The position numbers and the translations under genes are program-made. A stretch of DNA of 64,000 bases from Venatoribacter pacificus. GTDB taxonomy: Bacteria > Pseudomonadota > Gammaproteobacteria > Pseudomonadales > Oceanobacteraceae. The stretch lies in the NCBI RefSeq assembly GCF_025318105.1, contig NZ_JAOANI010000029.1:62001-126000 (forward strand), read 5' to 3'. The stretch's first letter is position 1. Each line of letters begins with the position of its first letter. The notes under the pieces were generated by a model. It was not told the DNA's origin, made no database searches, and worked only from the letters and a program-made list of their open reading frames with translations. Shown here one piece after another: positions 50,891 to 60,787 of the stretch.

Positions 50891-53800
50891 ATGGCGCTCG
50901 GTATTTCCGGAAAAACCGCTCAGGCTTTCCAGAACTCGGCGATCACTCCGCTGCTAGCCTTATTGGGCCTGCTGCTCGGATTCTTCGCCATTATGGTGAC
51001 GCCGAAAGAAGAAGAGCCGCAGATTGATGTGACATTCGCCAACGTGTTCATTGGCTTTCCCGGTGCCAGCGCCCGTGAAGTCGAGCAGCTGGTGTCCATC
51101 CCGGCTGAACAGGTGCTGTCTGAAATCAAAGGCGTGGACGATATATTCTCCATTAGCCAGCCGGGTCAGGCCATTCTGACCGTGGCCTTTGAAGTCGGTA
51201 TTCCGCGCGAAGAAGCCATCCTTAACCTGTACAACCAGGTCTACAGCAACAACGACTGGTTCCCGCAAAATCTGGGCGTGATGCCGCCGGTGATCAAACC
51301 GATGGGCATTGACGACGTCCCGATAATGGGCGTAACGCTCTGGTCGGAATCCGATCAGGTAACCGCCGCGCAGCTGACCCAGGTGGCCCACGCACTGGAA
51401 ACCGAGCTAAAACGCATTCCCGGCACCCGTGATATTTACACCCTGGGTGGTCACAACAGCGTGGTCAAAGTTGAGCTCGACCCGGCGCGCATGAACGGCC
51501 ACGGTCTGGCTTTCGATGATGTACGCAATGCGCTGCTCAGTGCCAATGCCGGGGGCTATCACCAGCCGCTGGTGCAGAATAATCAGGTGATCCAGATTCA
51601 GGCCGGCAGCTTCCTGAAAACCCGCGAAGAACTCGGCCAGCTGATTGTCGGCAAAGATAAAAGCGGGCTGGTGTATCTGGCCGATGTGGCCAATATTCAG
51701 CAGCAACCGGACATCCCCGACCAGGCGGTCTTTACCCGCAAACTCGGCCAAAAAGCTTCCCGCCCGGCGGTTACGCTGGCCATTGCCAAACAACCGGGCA
51801 TGAACGCTATTGATATCACCCAGGCCATTGAACAGCGCCTCGACGATCTGCATAACCGCCTGATTCCGGCCAACATCAAAGCCGAAGTCACCCGTGATTA
51901 CGGCGTTACCGCCAAAGATAAATCCGACAAACTGATCGCCAAGTTGCTGTTTGCCACCGCCGCAGTTGTAGTGCTGGTGCTGGCTGCCATGAGCTGGCGC
52001 GAAGCCATCATTGTCGGTGGCGCCATTTTCATCACCCTGGCGATTACCCTGTTTGCCAGCTGGGTGTGGGGTTTTACCCTGAACCGCGTATCACTGTTTG
52101 CACTGATTTTTTCCATCGGCATTCTGGTCGATGACGCCATCGTGGTGGTAGAAAACATCCACCGTCATCTGCACATGGGCGGTAAAAAACTGCTGGAAGT
52201 CATTCCGGCTGCGGTTGATGAAGTCGGTGGCCCAACCATTCTTGCGACCTTTACCGTGATCGCCGCCCTGATGCCGATGGCCTTTGTTACCGGTCTGATG
52301 GGCCCTTACATGAGCCCGATTCCGATCAATGCCTCCACCGGTATGCTGATCTCGCTGGTCGTGGCCTTTGTCGTTACGCCATGGCTGTCGTACAAGCTGC
52401 TGAAAAACAATATTCCGGATGCGGCTCATGGCGATGATGAAGCCGATCCGAAGCAAGGCAAACTGTACGATGCCTTTAACCGCCTGATGCGTCCTTTTAT
52501 CGAAGGGGCCACCGCCGGGCGTAAGCGTCTGTTGTTATTTGCCGGTGTCAGCGCGCTGATCATGCTCGCCGTAGCACTGCCGGTGTTCAAACTGGTGGTG
52601 CTGAAAATGCTGCCGTTTGATAACAAGTCGGAATTCCAGATCATCGTCGATATGCCGGAAGGCACGCCGGTCGAGCAGACCCTGCGTGTACTGGAAGAGC
52701 TGTCCGACGAGCTGATGACGGTTCCGGAAATCAAAGATGTACAACTCTACGCCGGTACTGCAGCACCCATTAACTTCAACGGTCTGGTGCGTCAGTATTA
52801 TCTGCGCGCGTTACCGCATCAGGGCGACATTCAGGTCAACCTGGTTGATAAACACCAACGCGACCGCCAGAGCCACGACATTGCCCTGTCAGTACGCGAA
52901 CCGTTGCAAGCAATTGGCAAAACACTGAACGCCAACGTCAAAATTGTCGAAGTCCCACCCGGCCCGCCGGTGATGGCGCCGATTGTGGCGGAGGTTTACG
53001 GCCCGGATTACGAGCGCCAGATTGCGGCGGCCAAACAACTGCGCGTACTGTTTGAAAGCACGCCGGACATCGTCGACACCGACGACTGGGTGGAAGCCGA
53101 TCAGGAGCAGTGGCTGCTCGATATCGACCGCCAGCGCGCCACGATGCTGGGCGTTGCCCAGAGCAGCATTGTGCAGGCGATTAATACTGCGTTGGGTGGT
53201 GAAGACGTCAGCTATCTGCATACCGAACAAAACAAATACCCGCTGCCCATCCGTCTGGAGCTGAGTGAAGGCGATAAGGTCGATCTGAACCAGCTGCTGG
53301 TGATGAAAGTCCGTGCAGCCGATGGCCGCTTTATCGCCCTGTCTGATCTGGTGCAGATACGTAAAGCCATTACTGAAAAAACCATTTACCATAAAAATCT
53401 GCAGCCGGTGGTGTTTGTTACCGCCGATATGGCCGGAGATCTCGACAGCCCACTCTATGGTTTATTCAGCATGGCCTTTGGCATGGCTGACGCCGGAATG
53501 AACTGGCAGCAAATGTACATTCAGCAGCCGCCACTGACCGACGACATCAGCGTAAAATGGGATGGCGAATGGCAGATCACCTATGAAACCTTCCGCGATA
53601 TGGGCATCGCTTACGGCGTCGGCATGATCCTGATTTACCTGCTGGTCGTTGGTCAGTTCCGTTCGTATCTGGTGCCGCTGATTATTATGGCGCCGATTCC
53701 GCTGACCATTATCGGCGTCATGCCGGGACACGCGCTGTTCGGTGCACAATTTACCGCCACCTCCATGATCGGCATGATCGCGCTGGCCGGTATCATCGTG

Positions 53801-54082
53801 CGCAACTCGATTTTGTTGGTCGACTTTATTAATCAGAAAACCGCCGAGGGTATGCGCTTTGAAGATGCGGTTATCGTCTCGGCTGCGGTGCGTTCACGCC
53901 CGATTGTCCTGACGGCGGTGGCGGCCATGATTGGCGCCTTCTTTATCCTCGACGATCCGATCTTCAACGGTCTGGCGATCTCACTGATCTTCGGCATACT
54001 GGTTTCCACCCTGCTGACTCTGGTGATCATCCCGCTGTTATACTTCGCGGCGTTCCGCAAAACTTACAGCGCCAAACCTTAA
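50891..54082 (+). CDS. RND efflux permease (HAE1-like)
   Basis: A 1063-residue inner-membrane antiporter with 12 helices and two large periplasmic loops. Helix 4 carries GILVDDAIVVVEN with the paired Asp414 and Asp415 used for proton relay. The N-terminus reads NSAITPLLALLGLLLGFFAIMVTPKEEEPQI, and the sequence ends with the usual LVIIPLLYFAAFRK. By family it exports drugs, lipophilic compounds or other toxic molecules; the substrate is unknown. Co-transcribed with the adaptor at 49800 and ended by the terminator at 54114. Confidence 0.93.
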   Translation: MALGISGKTAQAFQNSAITPLLALLGLLLGFFAIMVTPKEEEPQIDVTFANVFIGFPGASAREVEQLVSIPAEQVLSEIKGVDDIFSISQPGQAILTVAFEVGIPREEAILNLYNQVYSNNDWFPQNLGVMPPVIKPMGIDDVPIMGVTLWSESDQVTAAQLTQVAHALETELKRIPGTRDIYTLGGHNSVVKVELDPARMNGHGLAFDDVRNALLSANAGGYHQPLVQNNQVIQIQAGSFLKTREELGQLIVGKDKSGLVYLADVANIQQQPDIPDQAVFTRKLGQKASRPAVTLAIAKQPGMNAIDITQAIEQRLDDLHNRLIPANIKAEVTRDYGVTAKDKSDKLIAKLLFATAAVVVLVLAAMSWREAIIVGGAIFITLAITLFASWVWGFTLNRVSLFALIFSIGILVDDAIVVVENIHRHLHMGGKKLLEVIPAAVDEVGGPTILATFTVIAALMPMAFVTGLMGPYMSPIPINASTGMLISLVVAFVVTPWLSYKLLKNNIPDAAHGDDEADPKQGKLYDAFNRLMRPFIEGATAGRKRLLLFAGVSALIMLAVALPVFKLVVLKMLPFDNKSEFQIIVDMPEGTPVEQTLRVLEELSDELMTVPEIKDVQLYAGTAAPINFNGLVRQYYLRALPHQGDIQVNLVDKHQRDRQSHDIALSVREPLQAIGKTLNANVKIVEVPPGPPVMAPIVAEVYGPDYERQIAAAKQLRVLFESTPDIVDTDDWVEADQEQWLLDIDRQRATMLGVAQSSIVQAINTALGGEDVSYLHTEQNKYPLPIRLELSEGDKVDLNQLLVMKVRAADGRFIALSDLVQIRKAITEKTIYHKNLQPVVFVTADMAGDLDSPLYGLFSMAFGMADAGMNWQQMYIQQPPLTDDISVKWDGEWQITYETFRDMGIAYGVGMILIYLLVVGQFRSYLVPLIIMAPIPLTIIGVMPGHALFGAQFTATSMIGMIALAGIIVRNSILLVDFINQKTAEGMRFEDAVIVSAAVRSRPIVLTAVAAMIGAFFILDDPIFNGLAISLIFGILVSTLLTLVIIPLLYFAAFRKTYSAKP

Positions 54083-54113
54083 GCCGTTAGCACTGCGGCT
54101 GCCCTGAAACTGA

Positions 54114-54140
54114 AAAGCCTGCTTCGCGCAGGCTTTTTTA
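54114..54140 (+). terminator. Terminator of the first RND operon
   Basis: AAAGCCTGC (54114-54122) / GCAGGCTTT (54128-54136) with TTCGC loop and T run. Confidence 0.85.
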
Positions 54141-54243
54141 TTGCCTGCAGCCCCCCGTCGCCGGTATAACCTTCTGCTAAACTGACGTTATTCTTAAGAT
54201 CCGAACCGCAGCGACACTCCAGACACTCAGGTCTTATTTCGGA

Positions 54244-55842
54244 ATGAGCATGGAAACCAGCACTATCAGACCAATCACAAGCACCACCGAGCATCGTCGG
54301 CATTCTATTTTATGGCGCGTCATCCTCTACTTTGCCGTTGCATCCATTGCACTGTCTATTTGCGTGTCGGCTGCCATCGTTGTCTGGAATTACCAGCAAC
54401 AGACCGACGCTTTTAAGCGCAAACTGGAAGACATCCGCGTCGGTTATTCAGAATCCCTCGGCTCCAGTCTGTGGTTTTATGATGAGATTCAGATCCGCAG
54501 TCAGGTGAAAGGCATTATGAACCTGGATGCCATCAGCTACGTGCGGGTAACCGACAACCTGAATATGAACATTGAAGAAGGTCGCCGTCCGCATCATACC
54601 GATGTCGAAAAACTGCCCATTGCCTTCAATGGCAAAGATATTGGTTTTCTTGAGATCGCCTTTGACCGTGACGCGGTTTTTGCTCAGGCCTCGCGCGCGG
54701 CGATTTCCAACATGGTCGCTCAGTTGGTCAGCCTGCTGCTGCTTGCCAGTCTGCTGGGCTTTGTGGTTCACAGTCTGATCAATCGCCGCATCAGCCTGAT
54801 GGCCGAAGAAGTTAACGAACGCCTGAATAAAAACAGCTTTGAACCCTTATCCACCCGCCCCGGCAACAACCTCGACGAAATTGATGTACTGATTCTTGCG
54901 TTTAATGCCTTAAGCGAACAAATGAACGATGAGCTGAAACAAAAAACTCAGGCACAGCAACAACTGAAAACCATTAACCTGGAACTCGAAGACCGGGTAA
55001 AAGAACGGACAAATAACCTGCAATGCACCGTCGATGAACTGAATCAAACACTGGCAGAACTGCATACCACACAGAGCAAACTGATCGAGTCCGAAAAACT
55101 GTCATCCCTTGGCGGCATGGTGGCGGGCATCGCCCACGAAATTAATACCCCACTCGGTCTTTGCATCACCATTCACTCTTATATTTCAGATCATTACCTG
55201 AAAATGAAAGAAGCCTTCGAGCAAGGCGAAATGCGCAAACAGAATTTTGTCGAATTTGTTGGCATGATGGATGAAAGCCTGACCATTCTTGATAAAAACC
55301 TGCAGCGGGCAGCGCACTTAATTAAAAGCTTTAAGCAAGTATCTGAAGATCAGACCGGTGAGCATATCCGTAAATTTTCGCTGCATGATTATCTGCACGA
55401 AATTCTTGAAACCCTGTCACCAAAATTCAAACAGAATCAGCATAAGGTCGAAATCGACTGTTCAGAACAACTGTGGATGCAGACCTATGCCGGCTCCATC
55501 AGCCAGGTGTTAACCAACTTAATTATGAACTCCCTGCTGCATGGCTTTGAGCATAAAAAAGACGGTCACATCCGCATTCAGGCCGCCGAAGAGCGCGGTA
55601 ATATTGTCATCCGCTACAGCGACGATGGTATTGGCCTGACGGCCGAAGCCAAAACCAAAATATTTGATCCCTTCTATACCACTAAACGGGGCCACGGTGG
55701 CACAGGTCTCGGTATGCACCTGGTATACAACATCGTTAACCAGCGTTTAAAAGGTGATATTCAGGTTGAAGACAGCGAGCAAGGTGCAGCGTTCCGGCTG
55801 GTCATTCCGAAGGTAACGGAAGAGCACAGTACGCAGATATAA
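54244..55842 (+). CDS. Orphan membrane sensor histidine kinase
   Basis: A 532-residue kinase. Membrane helices lie at about residues 25-47 and 155-180, bounding a ~105-residue periplasmic sensor (LGSSLWFYDEIQIRSQVKGIMN), followed by a HAMP-like linker and a coiled coil (~220-285). The core has the H-box IAHEINTPLGL with His298, N box NLIMNSLLHGFE, G1 DDGIGL, F box FDPFYTTKR and G2 GGTGLGMHLVYNIV. The H-box resembles that of the kinase at 5415 (HE[MI]NTPLG), a type common in large sensor kinases. No response regulator is adjacent. ATG 54244 or 54250 are both possible. Confidence 0.88.
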   Translation: MSMETSTIRPITSTTEHRRHSILWRVILYFAVASIALSICVSAAIVVWNYQQQTDAFKRKLEDIRVGYSESLGSSLWFYDEIQIRSQVKGIMNLDAISYVRVTDNLNMNIEEGRRPHHTDVEKLPIAFNGKDIGFLEIAFDRDAVFAQASRAAISNMVAQLVSLLLLASLLGFVVHSLINRRISLMAEEVNERLNKNSFEPLSTRPGNNLDEIDVLILAFNALSEQMNDELKQKTQAQQQLKTINLELEDRVKERTNNLQCTVDELNQTLAELHTTQSKLIESEKLSSLGGMVAGIAHEINTPLGLCITIHSYISDHYLKMKEAFEQGEMRKQNFVEFVGMMDESLTILDKNLQRAAHLIKSFKQVSEDQTGEHIRKFSLHDYLHEILETLSPKFKQNQHKVEIDCSEQLWMQTYAGSISQVLTNLIMNSLLHGFEHKKDGHIRIQAAEERGNIVIRYSDDGIGLTAEAKTKIFDPFYTTKRGHGGTGLGMHLVYNIVNQRLKGDIQVEDSEQGAAFRLVIPKVTEEHSTQI

Positions 55843-55875
55843 AGCTTCCTGTATAAACGTCCTTATAAAAGACAT

Positions 55876-55905
55876 AAAAAAGCCCGCATCAGCGGGCTTT
55901 TTTAT
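55876..55905. terminator. Bidirectional terminator between the kinase and SulP genes
   Basis: AAAAAAGCCCGC / GCGGGCTTTTTT stem with an ATCA loop. Confidence 0.85.
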
Positions 55906-55925
55906 GGTTTTGAACCAGCCTGATA

Positions 55926-57503
55926 TCAGGCCAGTTCATCCACCGCTACGCGGTAATTCGGATCTTCAATCACGTTTACGTCACATAAATTACCGGCTTT
56001 TTTCAGCATGCCACGGCAGTCTTCGCTTAAATGACGCAGATGCAATTCTTTGCCAAGAGCCAGATAACGTTCAGCGATACTGTCGATGGCTTCCAATGCT
56101 GAGTGGTCGGCTACACGGGAATTACGGAATTCAATAATCACTACGTCCGGGTCATTTTCCGGCTCGAATAATTCTTTGAAATTCGCCACAGAACCAAAAA
56201 ATAACGGGCCAAACAATTCGTACACTTTGGCACCATTTTCCTGAATGCGGGTACGGGCACTGATGTGTTTGGCGTGTTCCCAGGCAAATACCAGCGCAGC
56301 CACAATCACACCCACCACCACGGCAATGGCGAGATCGGTCACCACCGTCACAGCCGATACCAGAATCAAAACGAACGCATCGTGCTTCGGCACTTTGCGC
56401 AGAATGCGGAAGCTCGACCACTCGAAGGTGCCGATCACGACCATAAACATCACACCAATTAACGCCGCAATCGGAATCTGTTCAATCAACGGGCTGGCAA
56501 ACAGAATAAAGCTGAGCAGAAACAGCGCCGCAGCAATACCGGATAAACGGCCACGGCCACCGGAACTGACGTTAATCATGCTTTGGCCAATCATGGCGCA
56601 ACCGCCCATCCCACCAAAGAAACCGGTCACCACGTTAGCGGTTCCCTGCGCCACACATTCTTTATTGCCACGGCCGCGGGTGTTGGTCATTTCATCAATC
56701 ACGGTGATGGTCAGCAGTGATTCAATCAGACCGATGGCGGCAAAAATGATCGAGTACGGCAGAATAAACCACAGAGTCTCCAGCGTCATCGGCACTGCCG
56801 GTGCAGCAAACTCCGGTAATCCACCGGCAATACTGGCCAGGTCACCCACGGTTTTGGTATCCAGCTGCAGGCCCCAGGCCGCCAGACTCACCACCAGAAT
56901 ACCGGCCAGCGCCGACGGTATGGCTTTGGTCATTTTCGGCAGATAGTGGGTAATAAACATGGTGGCCAGAATCAGTCCGAGCATCACATACAACTCAGAA
57001 CCTTGCAGCCATACCCCTTCAGTCCAGCCCCACTTACCTTCCGGGGTGAAGGATTGCAGCTGCGGTAACTGCGCCAGAAAGATCACCAGCGCCAGACCAT
57101 TCACAAAGCCCAGCATCACCGGATACGGCACGATGCGGATAAATTTGCCCAGTTTCAGCGCCCCGGCGGCCATCTGGATAGCCCCCATCAATACCACGGC
57201 GGCAAACAGATACTGCGGCCCCATGCCCGAACCAAAATCGCGTTCAGCTTCGGCCACCAGCGATACCATGACCACAGCCAATGCACCGGTAGCACCGGAG
57301 ATCATGCCCGGACGGCCACCGATTAATGCGGTAATCAAACCCACCATAAAGGCTGCGTACAGACCGGTCAGAGGATGAACACCCGCCACGAAAGCAAAAG
57401 CCACCGCTTCCGGCACCAGTGCCAGAGCAACGGTCAGGCCTGATAAGGTGTCATTTTTGATATTGGGGGAAAAGGTCTGCATAAACTCGCGCAGCAACAA
57501 CAT
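55926..57503 (-). CDS. SulP family anion transporter with STAS domain
   Basis: A 525-residue SLC26/SulP transporter. A membrane domain of 14 segments (residues ~15-415) includes SGLTVALALVPEAVAFAF near the start, GGRPGMISGATGALAVVM, and GFFGGMGGCAMIGQSMINVSSGGRGRLSG. A cytoplasmic STAS domain (~430-520) ends the protein. Relatives carry sulfate, bicarbonate or other anions, often with sodium or protons. The substrate cannot be read from sequence. Single-gene unit. Confidence 0.92.
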   Translation of the reverse strand: MLLLREFMQTFSPNIKNDTLSGLTVALALVPEAVAFAFVAGVHPLTGLYAAFMVGLITALIGGRPGMISGATGALAVVMVSLVAEAERDFGSGMGPQYLFAAVVLMGAIQMAAGALKLGKFIRIVPYPVMLGFVNGLALVIFLAQLPQLQSFTPEGKWGWTEGVWLQGSELYVMLGLILATMFITHYLPKMTKAIPSALAGILVVSLAAWGLQLDTKTVGDLASIAGGLPEFAAPAVPMTLETLWFILPYSIIFAAIGLIESLLTITVIDEMTNTRGRGNKECVAQGTANVVTGFFGGMGGCAMIGQSMINVSSGGRGRLSGIAAALFLLSFILFASPLIEQIPIAALIGVMFMVVIGTFEWSSFRILRKVPKHDAFVLILVSAVTVVTDLAIAVVVGVIVAALVFAWEHAKHISARTRIQENGAKVYELFGPLFFGSVANFKELFEPENDPDVVIIEFRNSRVADHSALEAIDSIAERYLALGKELHLRHLSEDCRGMLKKAGNLCDVNVIEDPNYRVAVDELA

Positions 57504-57655
57504 AATGCGGGTTTCTCCGGGCTGGGTTCAGAAAGCCGCGCACTATACCAGCCTGAGAAGACATTTTCAGGATTTTGCTTAGTAATTGCCCAATTGTCGC
57601 GCTTGTTATCCTGTCCGGCGCAAATATTCCACCGGGCAAGATAACAACCGCACCG

Positions 57656-60600
57656 TCAGGCGGCAGGAGCAGAGACAGTCGCCGTGCTGTGTGCCGGCGT
57701 GATTCCCAACAGCGTCAGAATACGATCCAGAGAAACGTACAGCGCTGGCAGAATCAACAGACAAATAAAGGTCGTAAACAGAATACCGAAGCCCAGCGAC
57801 ACCGCCATTGGGGTAATAAACTGCGCCTGTCGGGACGTTTCAAACACCATGGGTGAAAGACCGCCAAAGGTGGTGAGTGTCGTCAGCAGAATCGGCCGGA
57901 AACGGCGGATACCGGCTTCACGTACCGCATCCAGTGCCGACAAACCGGCTTCTAAACGGCGACGGTTGGCGTAATCGATCAGAATCAGGCTGTCGTTCAC
58001 CACCACCCCGGCCAGCGCCACGATGCCCATAATCGACATAATCGACATGCTGTAGCCCAGCAGCAGATGGCCGATGACGGCCCCCACGGCACCAAAGGGA
58101 ATCACCACCATAATCAGCAATGGCTGGCTGTAACTGCGGAATGGAATGGCCAGCAACACGTAAATCAGCAGCATGGAAAAGAAACCATACAACTGCAGCG
58201 AACTCATGCTGTCCTGGGTATCCGCCTGACGGCCACGGAAGTCGAAATCCAGCGTCGGGTACTTAGCGCGTAAATCGGCAAAGGCCTCTTCACGCAGCAC
58301 CCCCATCACCGCCGGAACCTGCTCACGCGGCTCCACTTCGGCGGTAACAGTGACCACCTGGCGGCCATCGCGGCGCGAAATACTGGAGGGCGATAATGCT
58401 TTGTGCAAAATGGCGATGTCTGCCAATGGCACATATCCACCCTGCGGCGTCAGAATCATCAACCGCTCAATATCGGCACTGAAGGCCCGCTCTTCTTTTG
58501 GCAGACGCACCAACACCGTCACTTCGTTGCGCTCACGCTGCTGGCGTAAAGCACGGGCACCGTACAATGCCGCCCGGATCTGCTGCGCGACGGCATCGGC
58601 TTCCAGCCCCAGGCTGCGGCCGCGCTCATTCAGTTCAATATCCCACTGCGGTTTACCGTTGGTAAAACTGGAGGCCACATCTTTAACGCCACCGAGCTGC
58701 TGCATAAAGTCCCCGAGCTCGGCACTGGCGGCTGCCAGTAATTCGGTATTACTGCCGCGTAATTCAACCGTCAGACCGGCACCGCCGGAGGGGCCGCCGC
58801 CACGCTCAGCATCAAAGGTCAGGCTGCGGATGCCCGGAATTTCACCAATCGCTTCACGCCAGCGCTTCACCACTTCGTTGGACGACACCGGACGTACCTC
58901 GCTGTCTACCAGCTTGGCCTGAATTTCGATGGTGGCGTTTTCAATATCGCCTTCCACGCTGACCAGCAAGGGTTTGCCCTGCGCTTCTATAGGGTCGACC
59001 ACCTCTTTCAGTCGGGCTTCAAGCAGATCACGCACCTGTTGCGCCTGACTGAGCGGTGCATTCGGCGGCATTTCCACCTTAGCCACCGCGAACTCGCCTT
59101 CAAGACGCGGGAACATACTGAAGCCCATGCGTCCACTCAGCGGCCAGGCCAATACAATCATGGCAATGGCTACGGCAACCGCCAGCGTGAATCCGGGCGA
59201 GCGCAAACTGCTGTCCAGCAGCGGCAGATAGCGCTTTTGAATAAAGTGATGCAGGCCTTTATCCACACGCTGCTGCAGGCGATCCAACCAGTTCGGATTA
59301 TGCTGAATGTCGCGCTTTTTCATGCGCCCCAGATGCGCCGGTAAAATAAACAACGCTTCCAGCCAGGAAATCATAAAGCAGCTGATCACCACGATCGGAA
59401 TGGCAATAAAGAGTTTGCCCATCATGCCCGGCAGCGCCAGTAACGGCAGGAAAGCCACCACGTTGGTCAGAATGGCGAAGGCCAGCGGCATGGCGACTTC
59501 TTTGGCGCCGAAGATCGCCGCATCCATTAACGGCATGCCTTTCTGCATGTGCTCGTAGATATTTTCACCGGCAATAATCGCATCATCAACGACGATACCG
59601 AGCGCCACGATAAAGGCGAACATGGAGATCATATTGATCGACATATCCCAACCGGGCAGCAGCAGCATCGCGCCCATAAAAGCGGTCGGAATGCCCATGG
59701 TGACCCAGAATGCCAAACGATATTCGAGGAACAGACTGAGCAGCACCATTACCAGCACCAGCCCCACCACCGCGTTTTTCAGCAGCAGCCCCACCCGCTG
59801 TTTGTAGGTTTCGCCATCATCATCGGTAATGATCAGCGACATGCCCGGCGGCAATTGCGGACGGATTTCATCGAGTTTTTCATACACCGCTTCCACCACC
59901 GTCAGGGGCGTCTGACTTTCGGCGCGGTAAATTTTAAAACTCATCGACGTTTTGCCGTTGTAGGTAATTTCGCGGTTACTGTCGCTGAAACCATCGCGGA
60001 CCTTCGCCACATCCCCCAGACGCAATTGCACGCCCGAGGCATCGCTGATCAGCGGCAGCTGGCGGAATTCTTCGGCCCAGTAGAGGCGGTCATCCAGCGT
60101 TACCAGAATATCGCCGCCTTCGGTTTTCACACTGCCAGCACTTTGTTCAATGGCATTATTGCCGATAATGGCCGCCACATCGCTCAGTTTCAGACCGTAA
60201 CGCTGTAGGTCGTTCTGGCTGATTTCTACGTGAATTTCTTCATCGTTAATGCCGCGCAGCTCAACTTTTGTGATGTCCGGAGATTCCAGCAGCTGATCTT
60301 TAATCTGCTCTCCCAGGCGCTTTAACCCAAACTGATCAAGCGGGCCAAACAGCGCCAGTTCGATCACATCAATAGAGCGGCTGGCGATTCTCACCAACGG
60401 CCGTTCCATCTGCGCCGGGAAGGTTGAAATGCGGTTAACCGCCTGCTGGATATCCTGATACGCCTGCTGGCGGTCAACGCCATTTTCCAGTTCGGCGCTG
60501 ATCTGTGCCGAACCCTGGCTGGCCGTAGAGACCACTTCTTTCAGACCATCAATCGCCGACAGCTCATTTTCAATCGGCAGAATCACGCCCTGCTCCATCT

Positions 60601-60787
60601 CCGAGGGCGTCGCACCGGCATAGCCGACCGACACAATCACCATGTCGGCTTCATAGCTGGGAATAAATTCTTTACGGATATTCAGCGACATCAAAAAGCC
60701 GCCGATGATCAAAAACGCCATCAATAAATTGGGAGCCACGCCGTGGCGTGCCATCCACGCCACCGGGCCGGTATAACGCAGACTCAT
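57656..60787 (-). CDS. RND efflux permease, second system
   Basis: A 1043-residue RND pump. The start reads MSLRYTGPVAWMARHGVAPNLLMAFLIIGGFLMSL. Helix 4 has GIVVDDAIIAGENIYEHMQKG with Asp401 and Asp402. It has further loops and 12 predicted helices. It differs clearly from the pump at 50891 in N-terminus and loop sequence and belongs to the HAE1-like branch often found with a NodT-type channel. It overlaps its adaptor gene by four bases, so the three genes channel-adaptor-pump form one tight operon on the minus strand. Confidence 0.92.
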   Translation of the reverse strand: MSLRYTGPVAWMARHGVAPNLLMAFLIIGGFLMSLNIRKEFIPSYEADMVIVSVGYAGATPSEMEQGVILPIENELSAIDGLKEVVSTASQGSAQISAELENGVDRQQAYQDIQQAVNRISTFPAQMERPLVRIASRSIDVIELALFGPLDQFGLKRLGEQIKDQLLESPDITKVELRGINDEEIHVEISQNDLQRYGLKLSDVAAIIGNNAIEQSAGSVKTEGGDILVTLDDRLYWAEEFRQLPLISDASGVQLRLGDVAKVRDGFSDSNREITYNGKTSMSFKIYRAESQTPLTVVEAVYEKLDEIRPQLPPGMSLIITDDDGETYKQRVGLLLKNAVVGLVLVMVLLSLFLEYRLAFWVTMGIPTAFMGAMLLLPGWDMSINMISMFAFIVALGIVVDDAIIAGENIYEHMQKGMPLMDAAIFGAKEVAMPLAFAILTNVVAFLPLLALPGMMGKLFIAIPIVVISCFMISWLEALFILPAHLGRMKKRDIQHNPNWLDRLQQRVDKGLHHFIQKRYLPLLDSSLRSPGFTLAVAVAIAMIVLAWPLSGRMGFSMFPRLEGEFAVAKVEMPPNAPLSQAQQVRDLLEARLKEVVDPIEAQGKPLLVSVEGDIENATIEIQAKLVDSEVRPVSSNEVVKRWREAIGEIPGIRSLTFDAERGGGPSGGAGLTVELRGSNTELLAAASAELGDFMQQLGGVKDVASSFTNGKPQWDIELNERGRSLGLEADAVAQQIRAALYGARALRQQRERNEVTVLVRLPKEERAFSADIERLMILTPQGGYVPLADIAILHKALSPSSISRRDGRQVVTVTAEVEPREQVPAVMGVLREEAFADLRAKYPTLDFDFRGRQADTQDSMSSLQLYGFFSMLLIYVLLAIPFRSYSQPLLIMVVIPFGAVGAVIGHLLLGYSMSIMSIMGIVALAGVVVNDSLILIDYANRRRLEAGLSALDAVREAGIRRFRPILLTTLTTFGGLSPMVFETSRQAQFITPMAVSLGFGILFTTFICLLILPALYVSLDRILTLLGITPAHSTATVSAPAA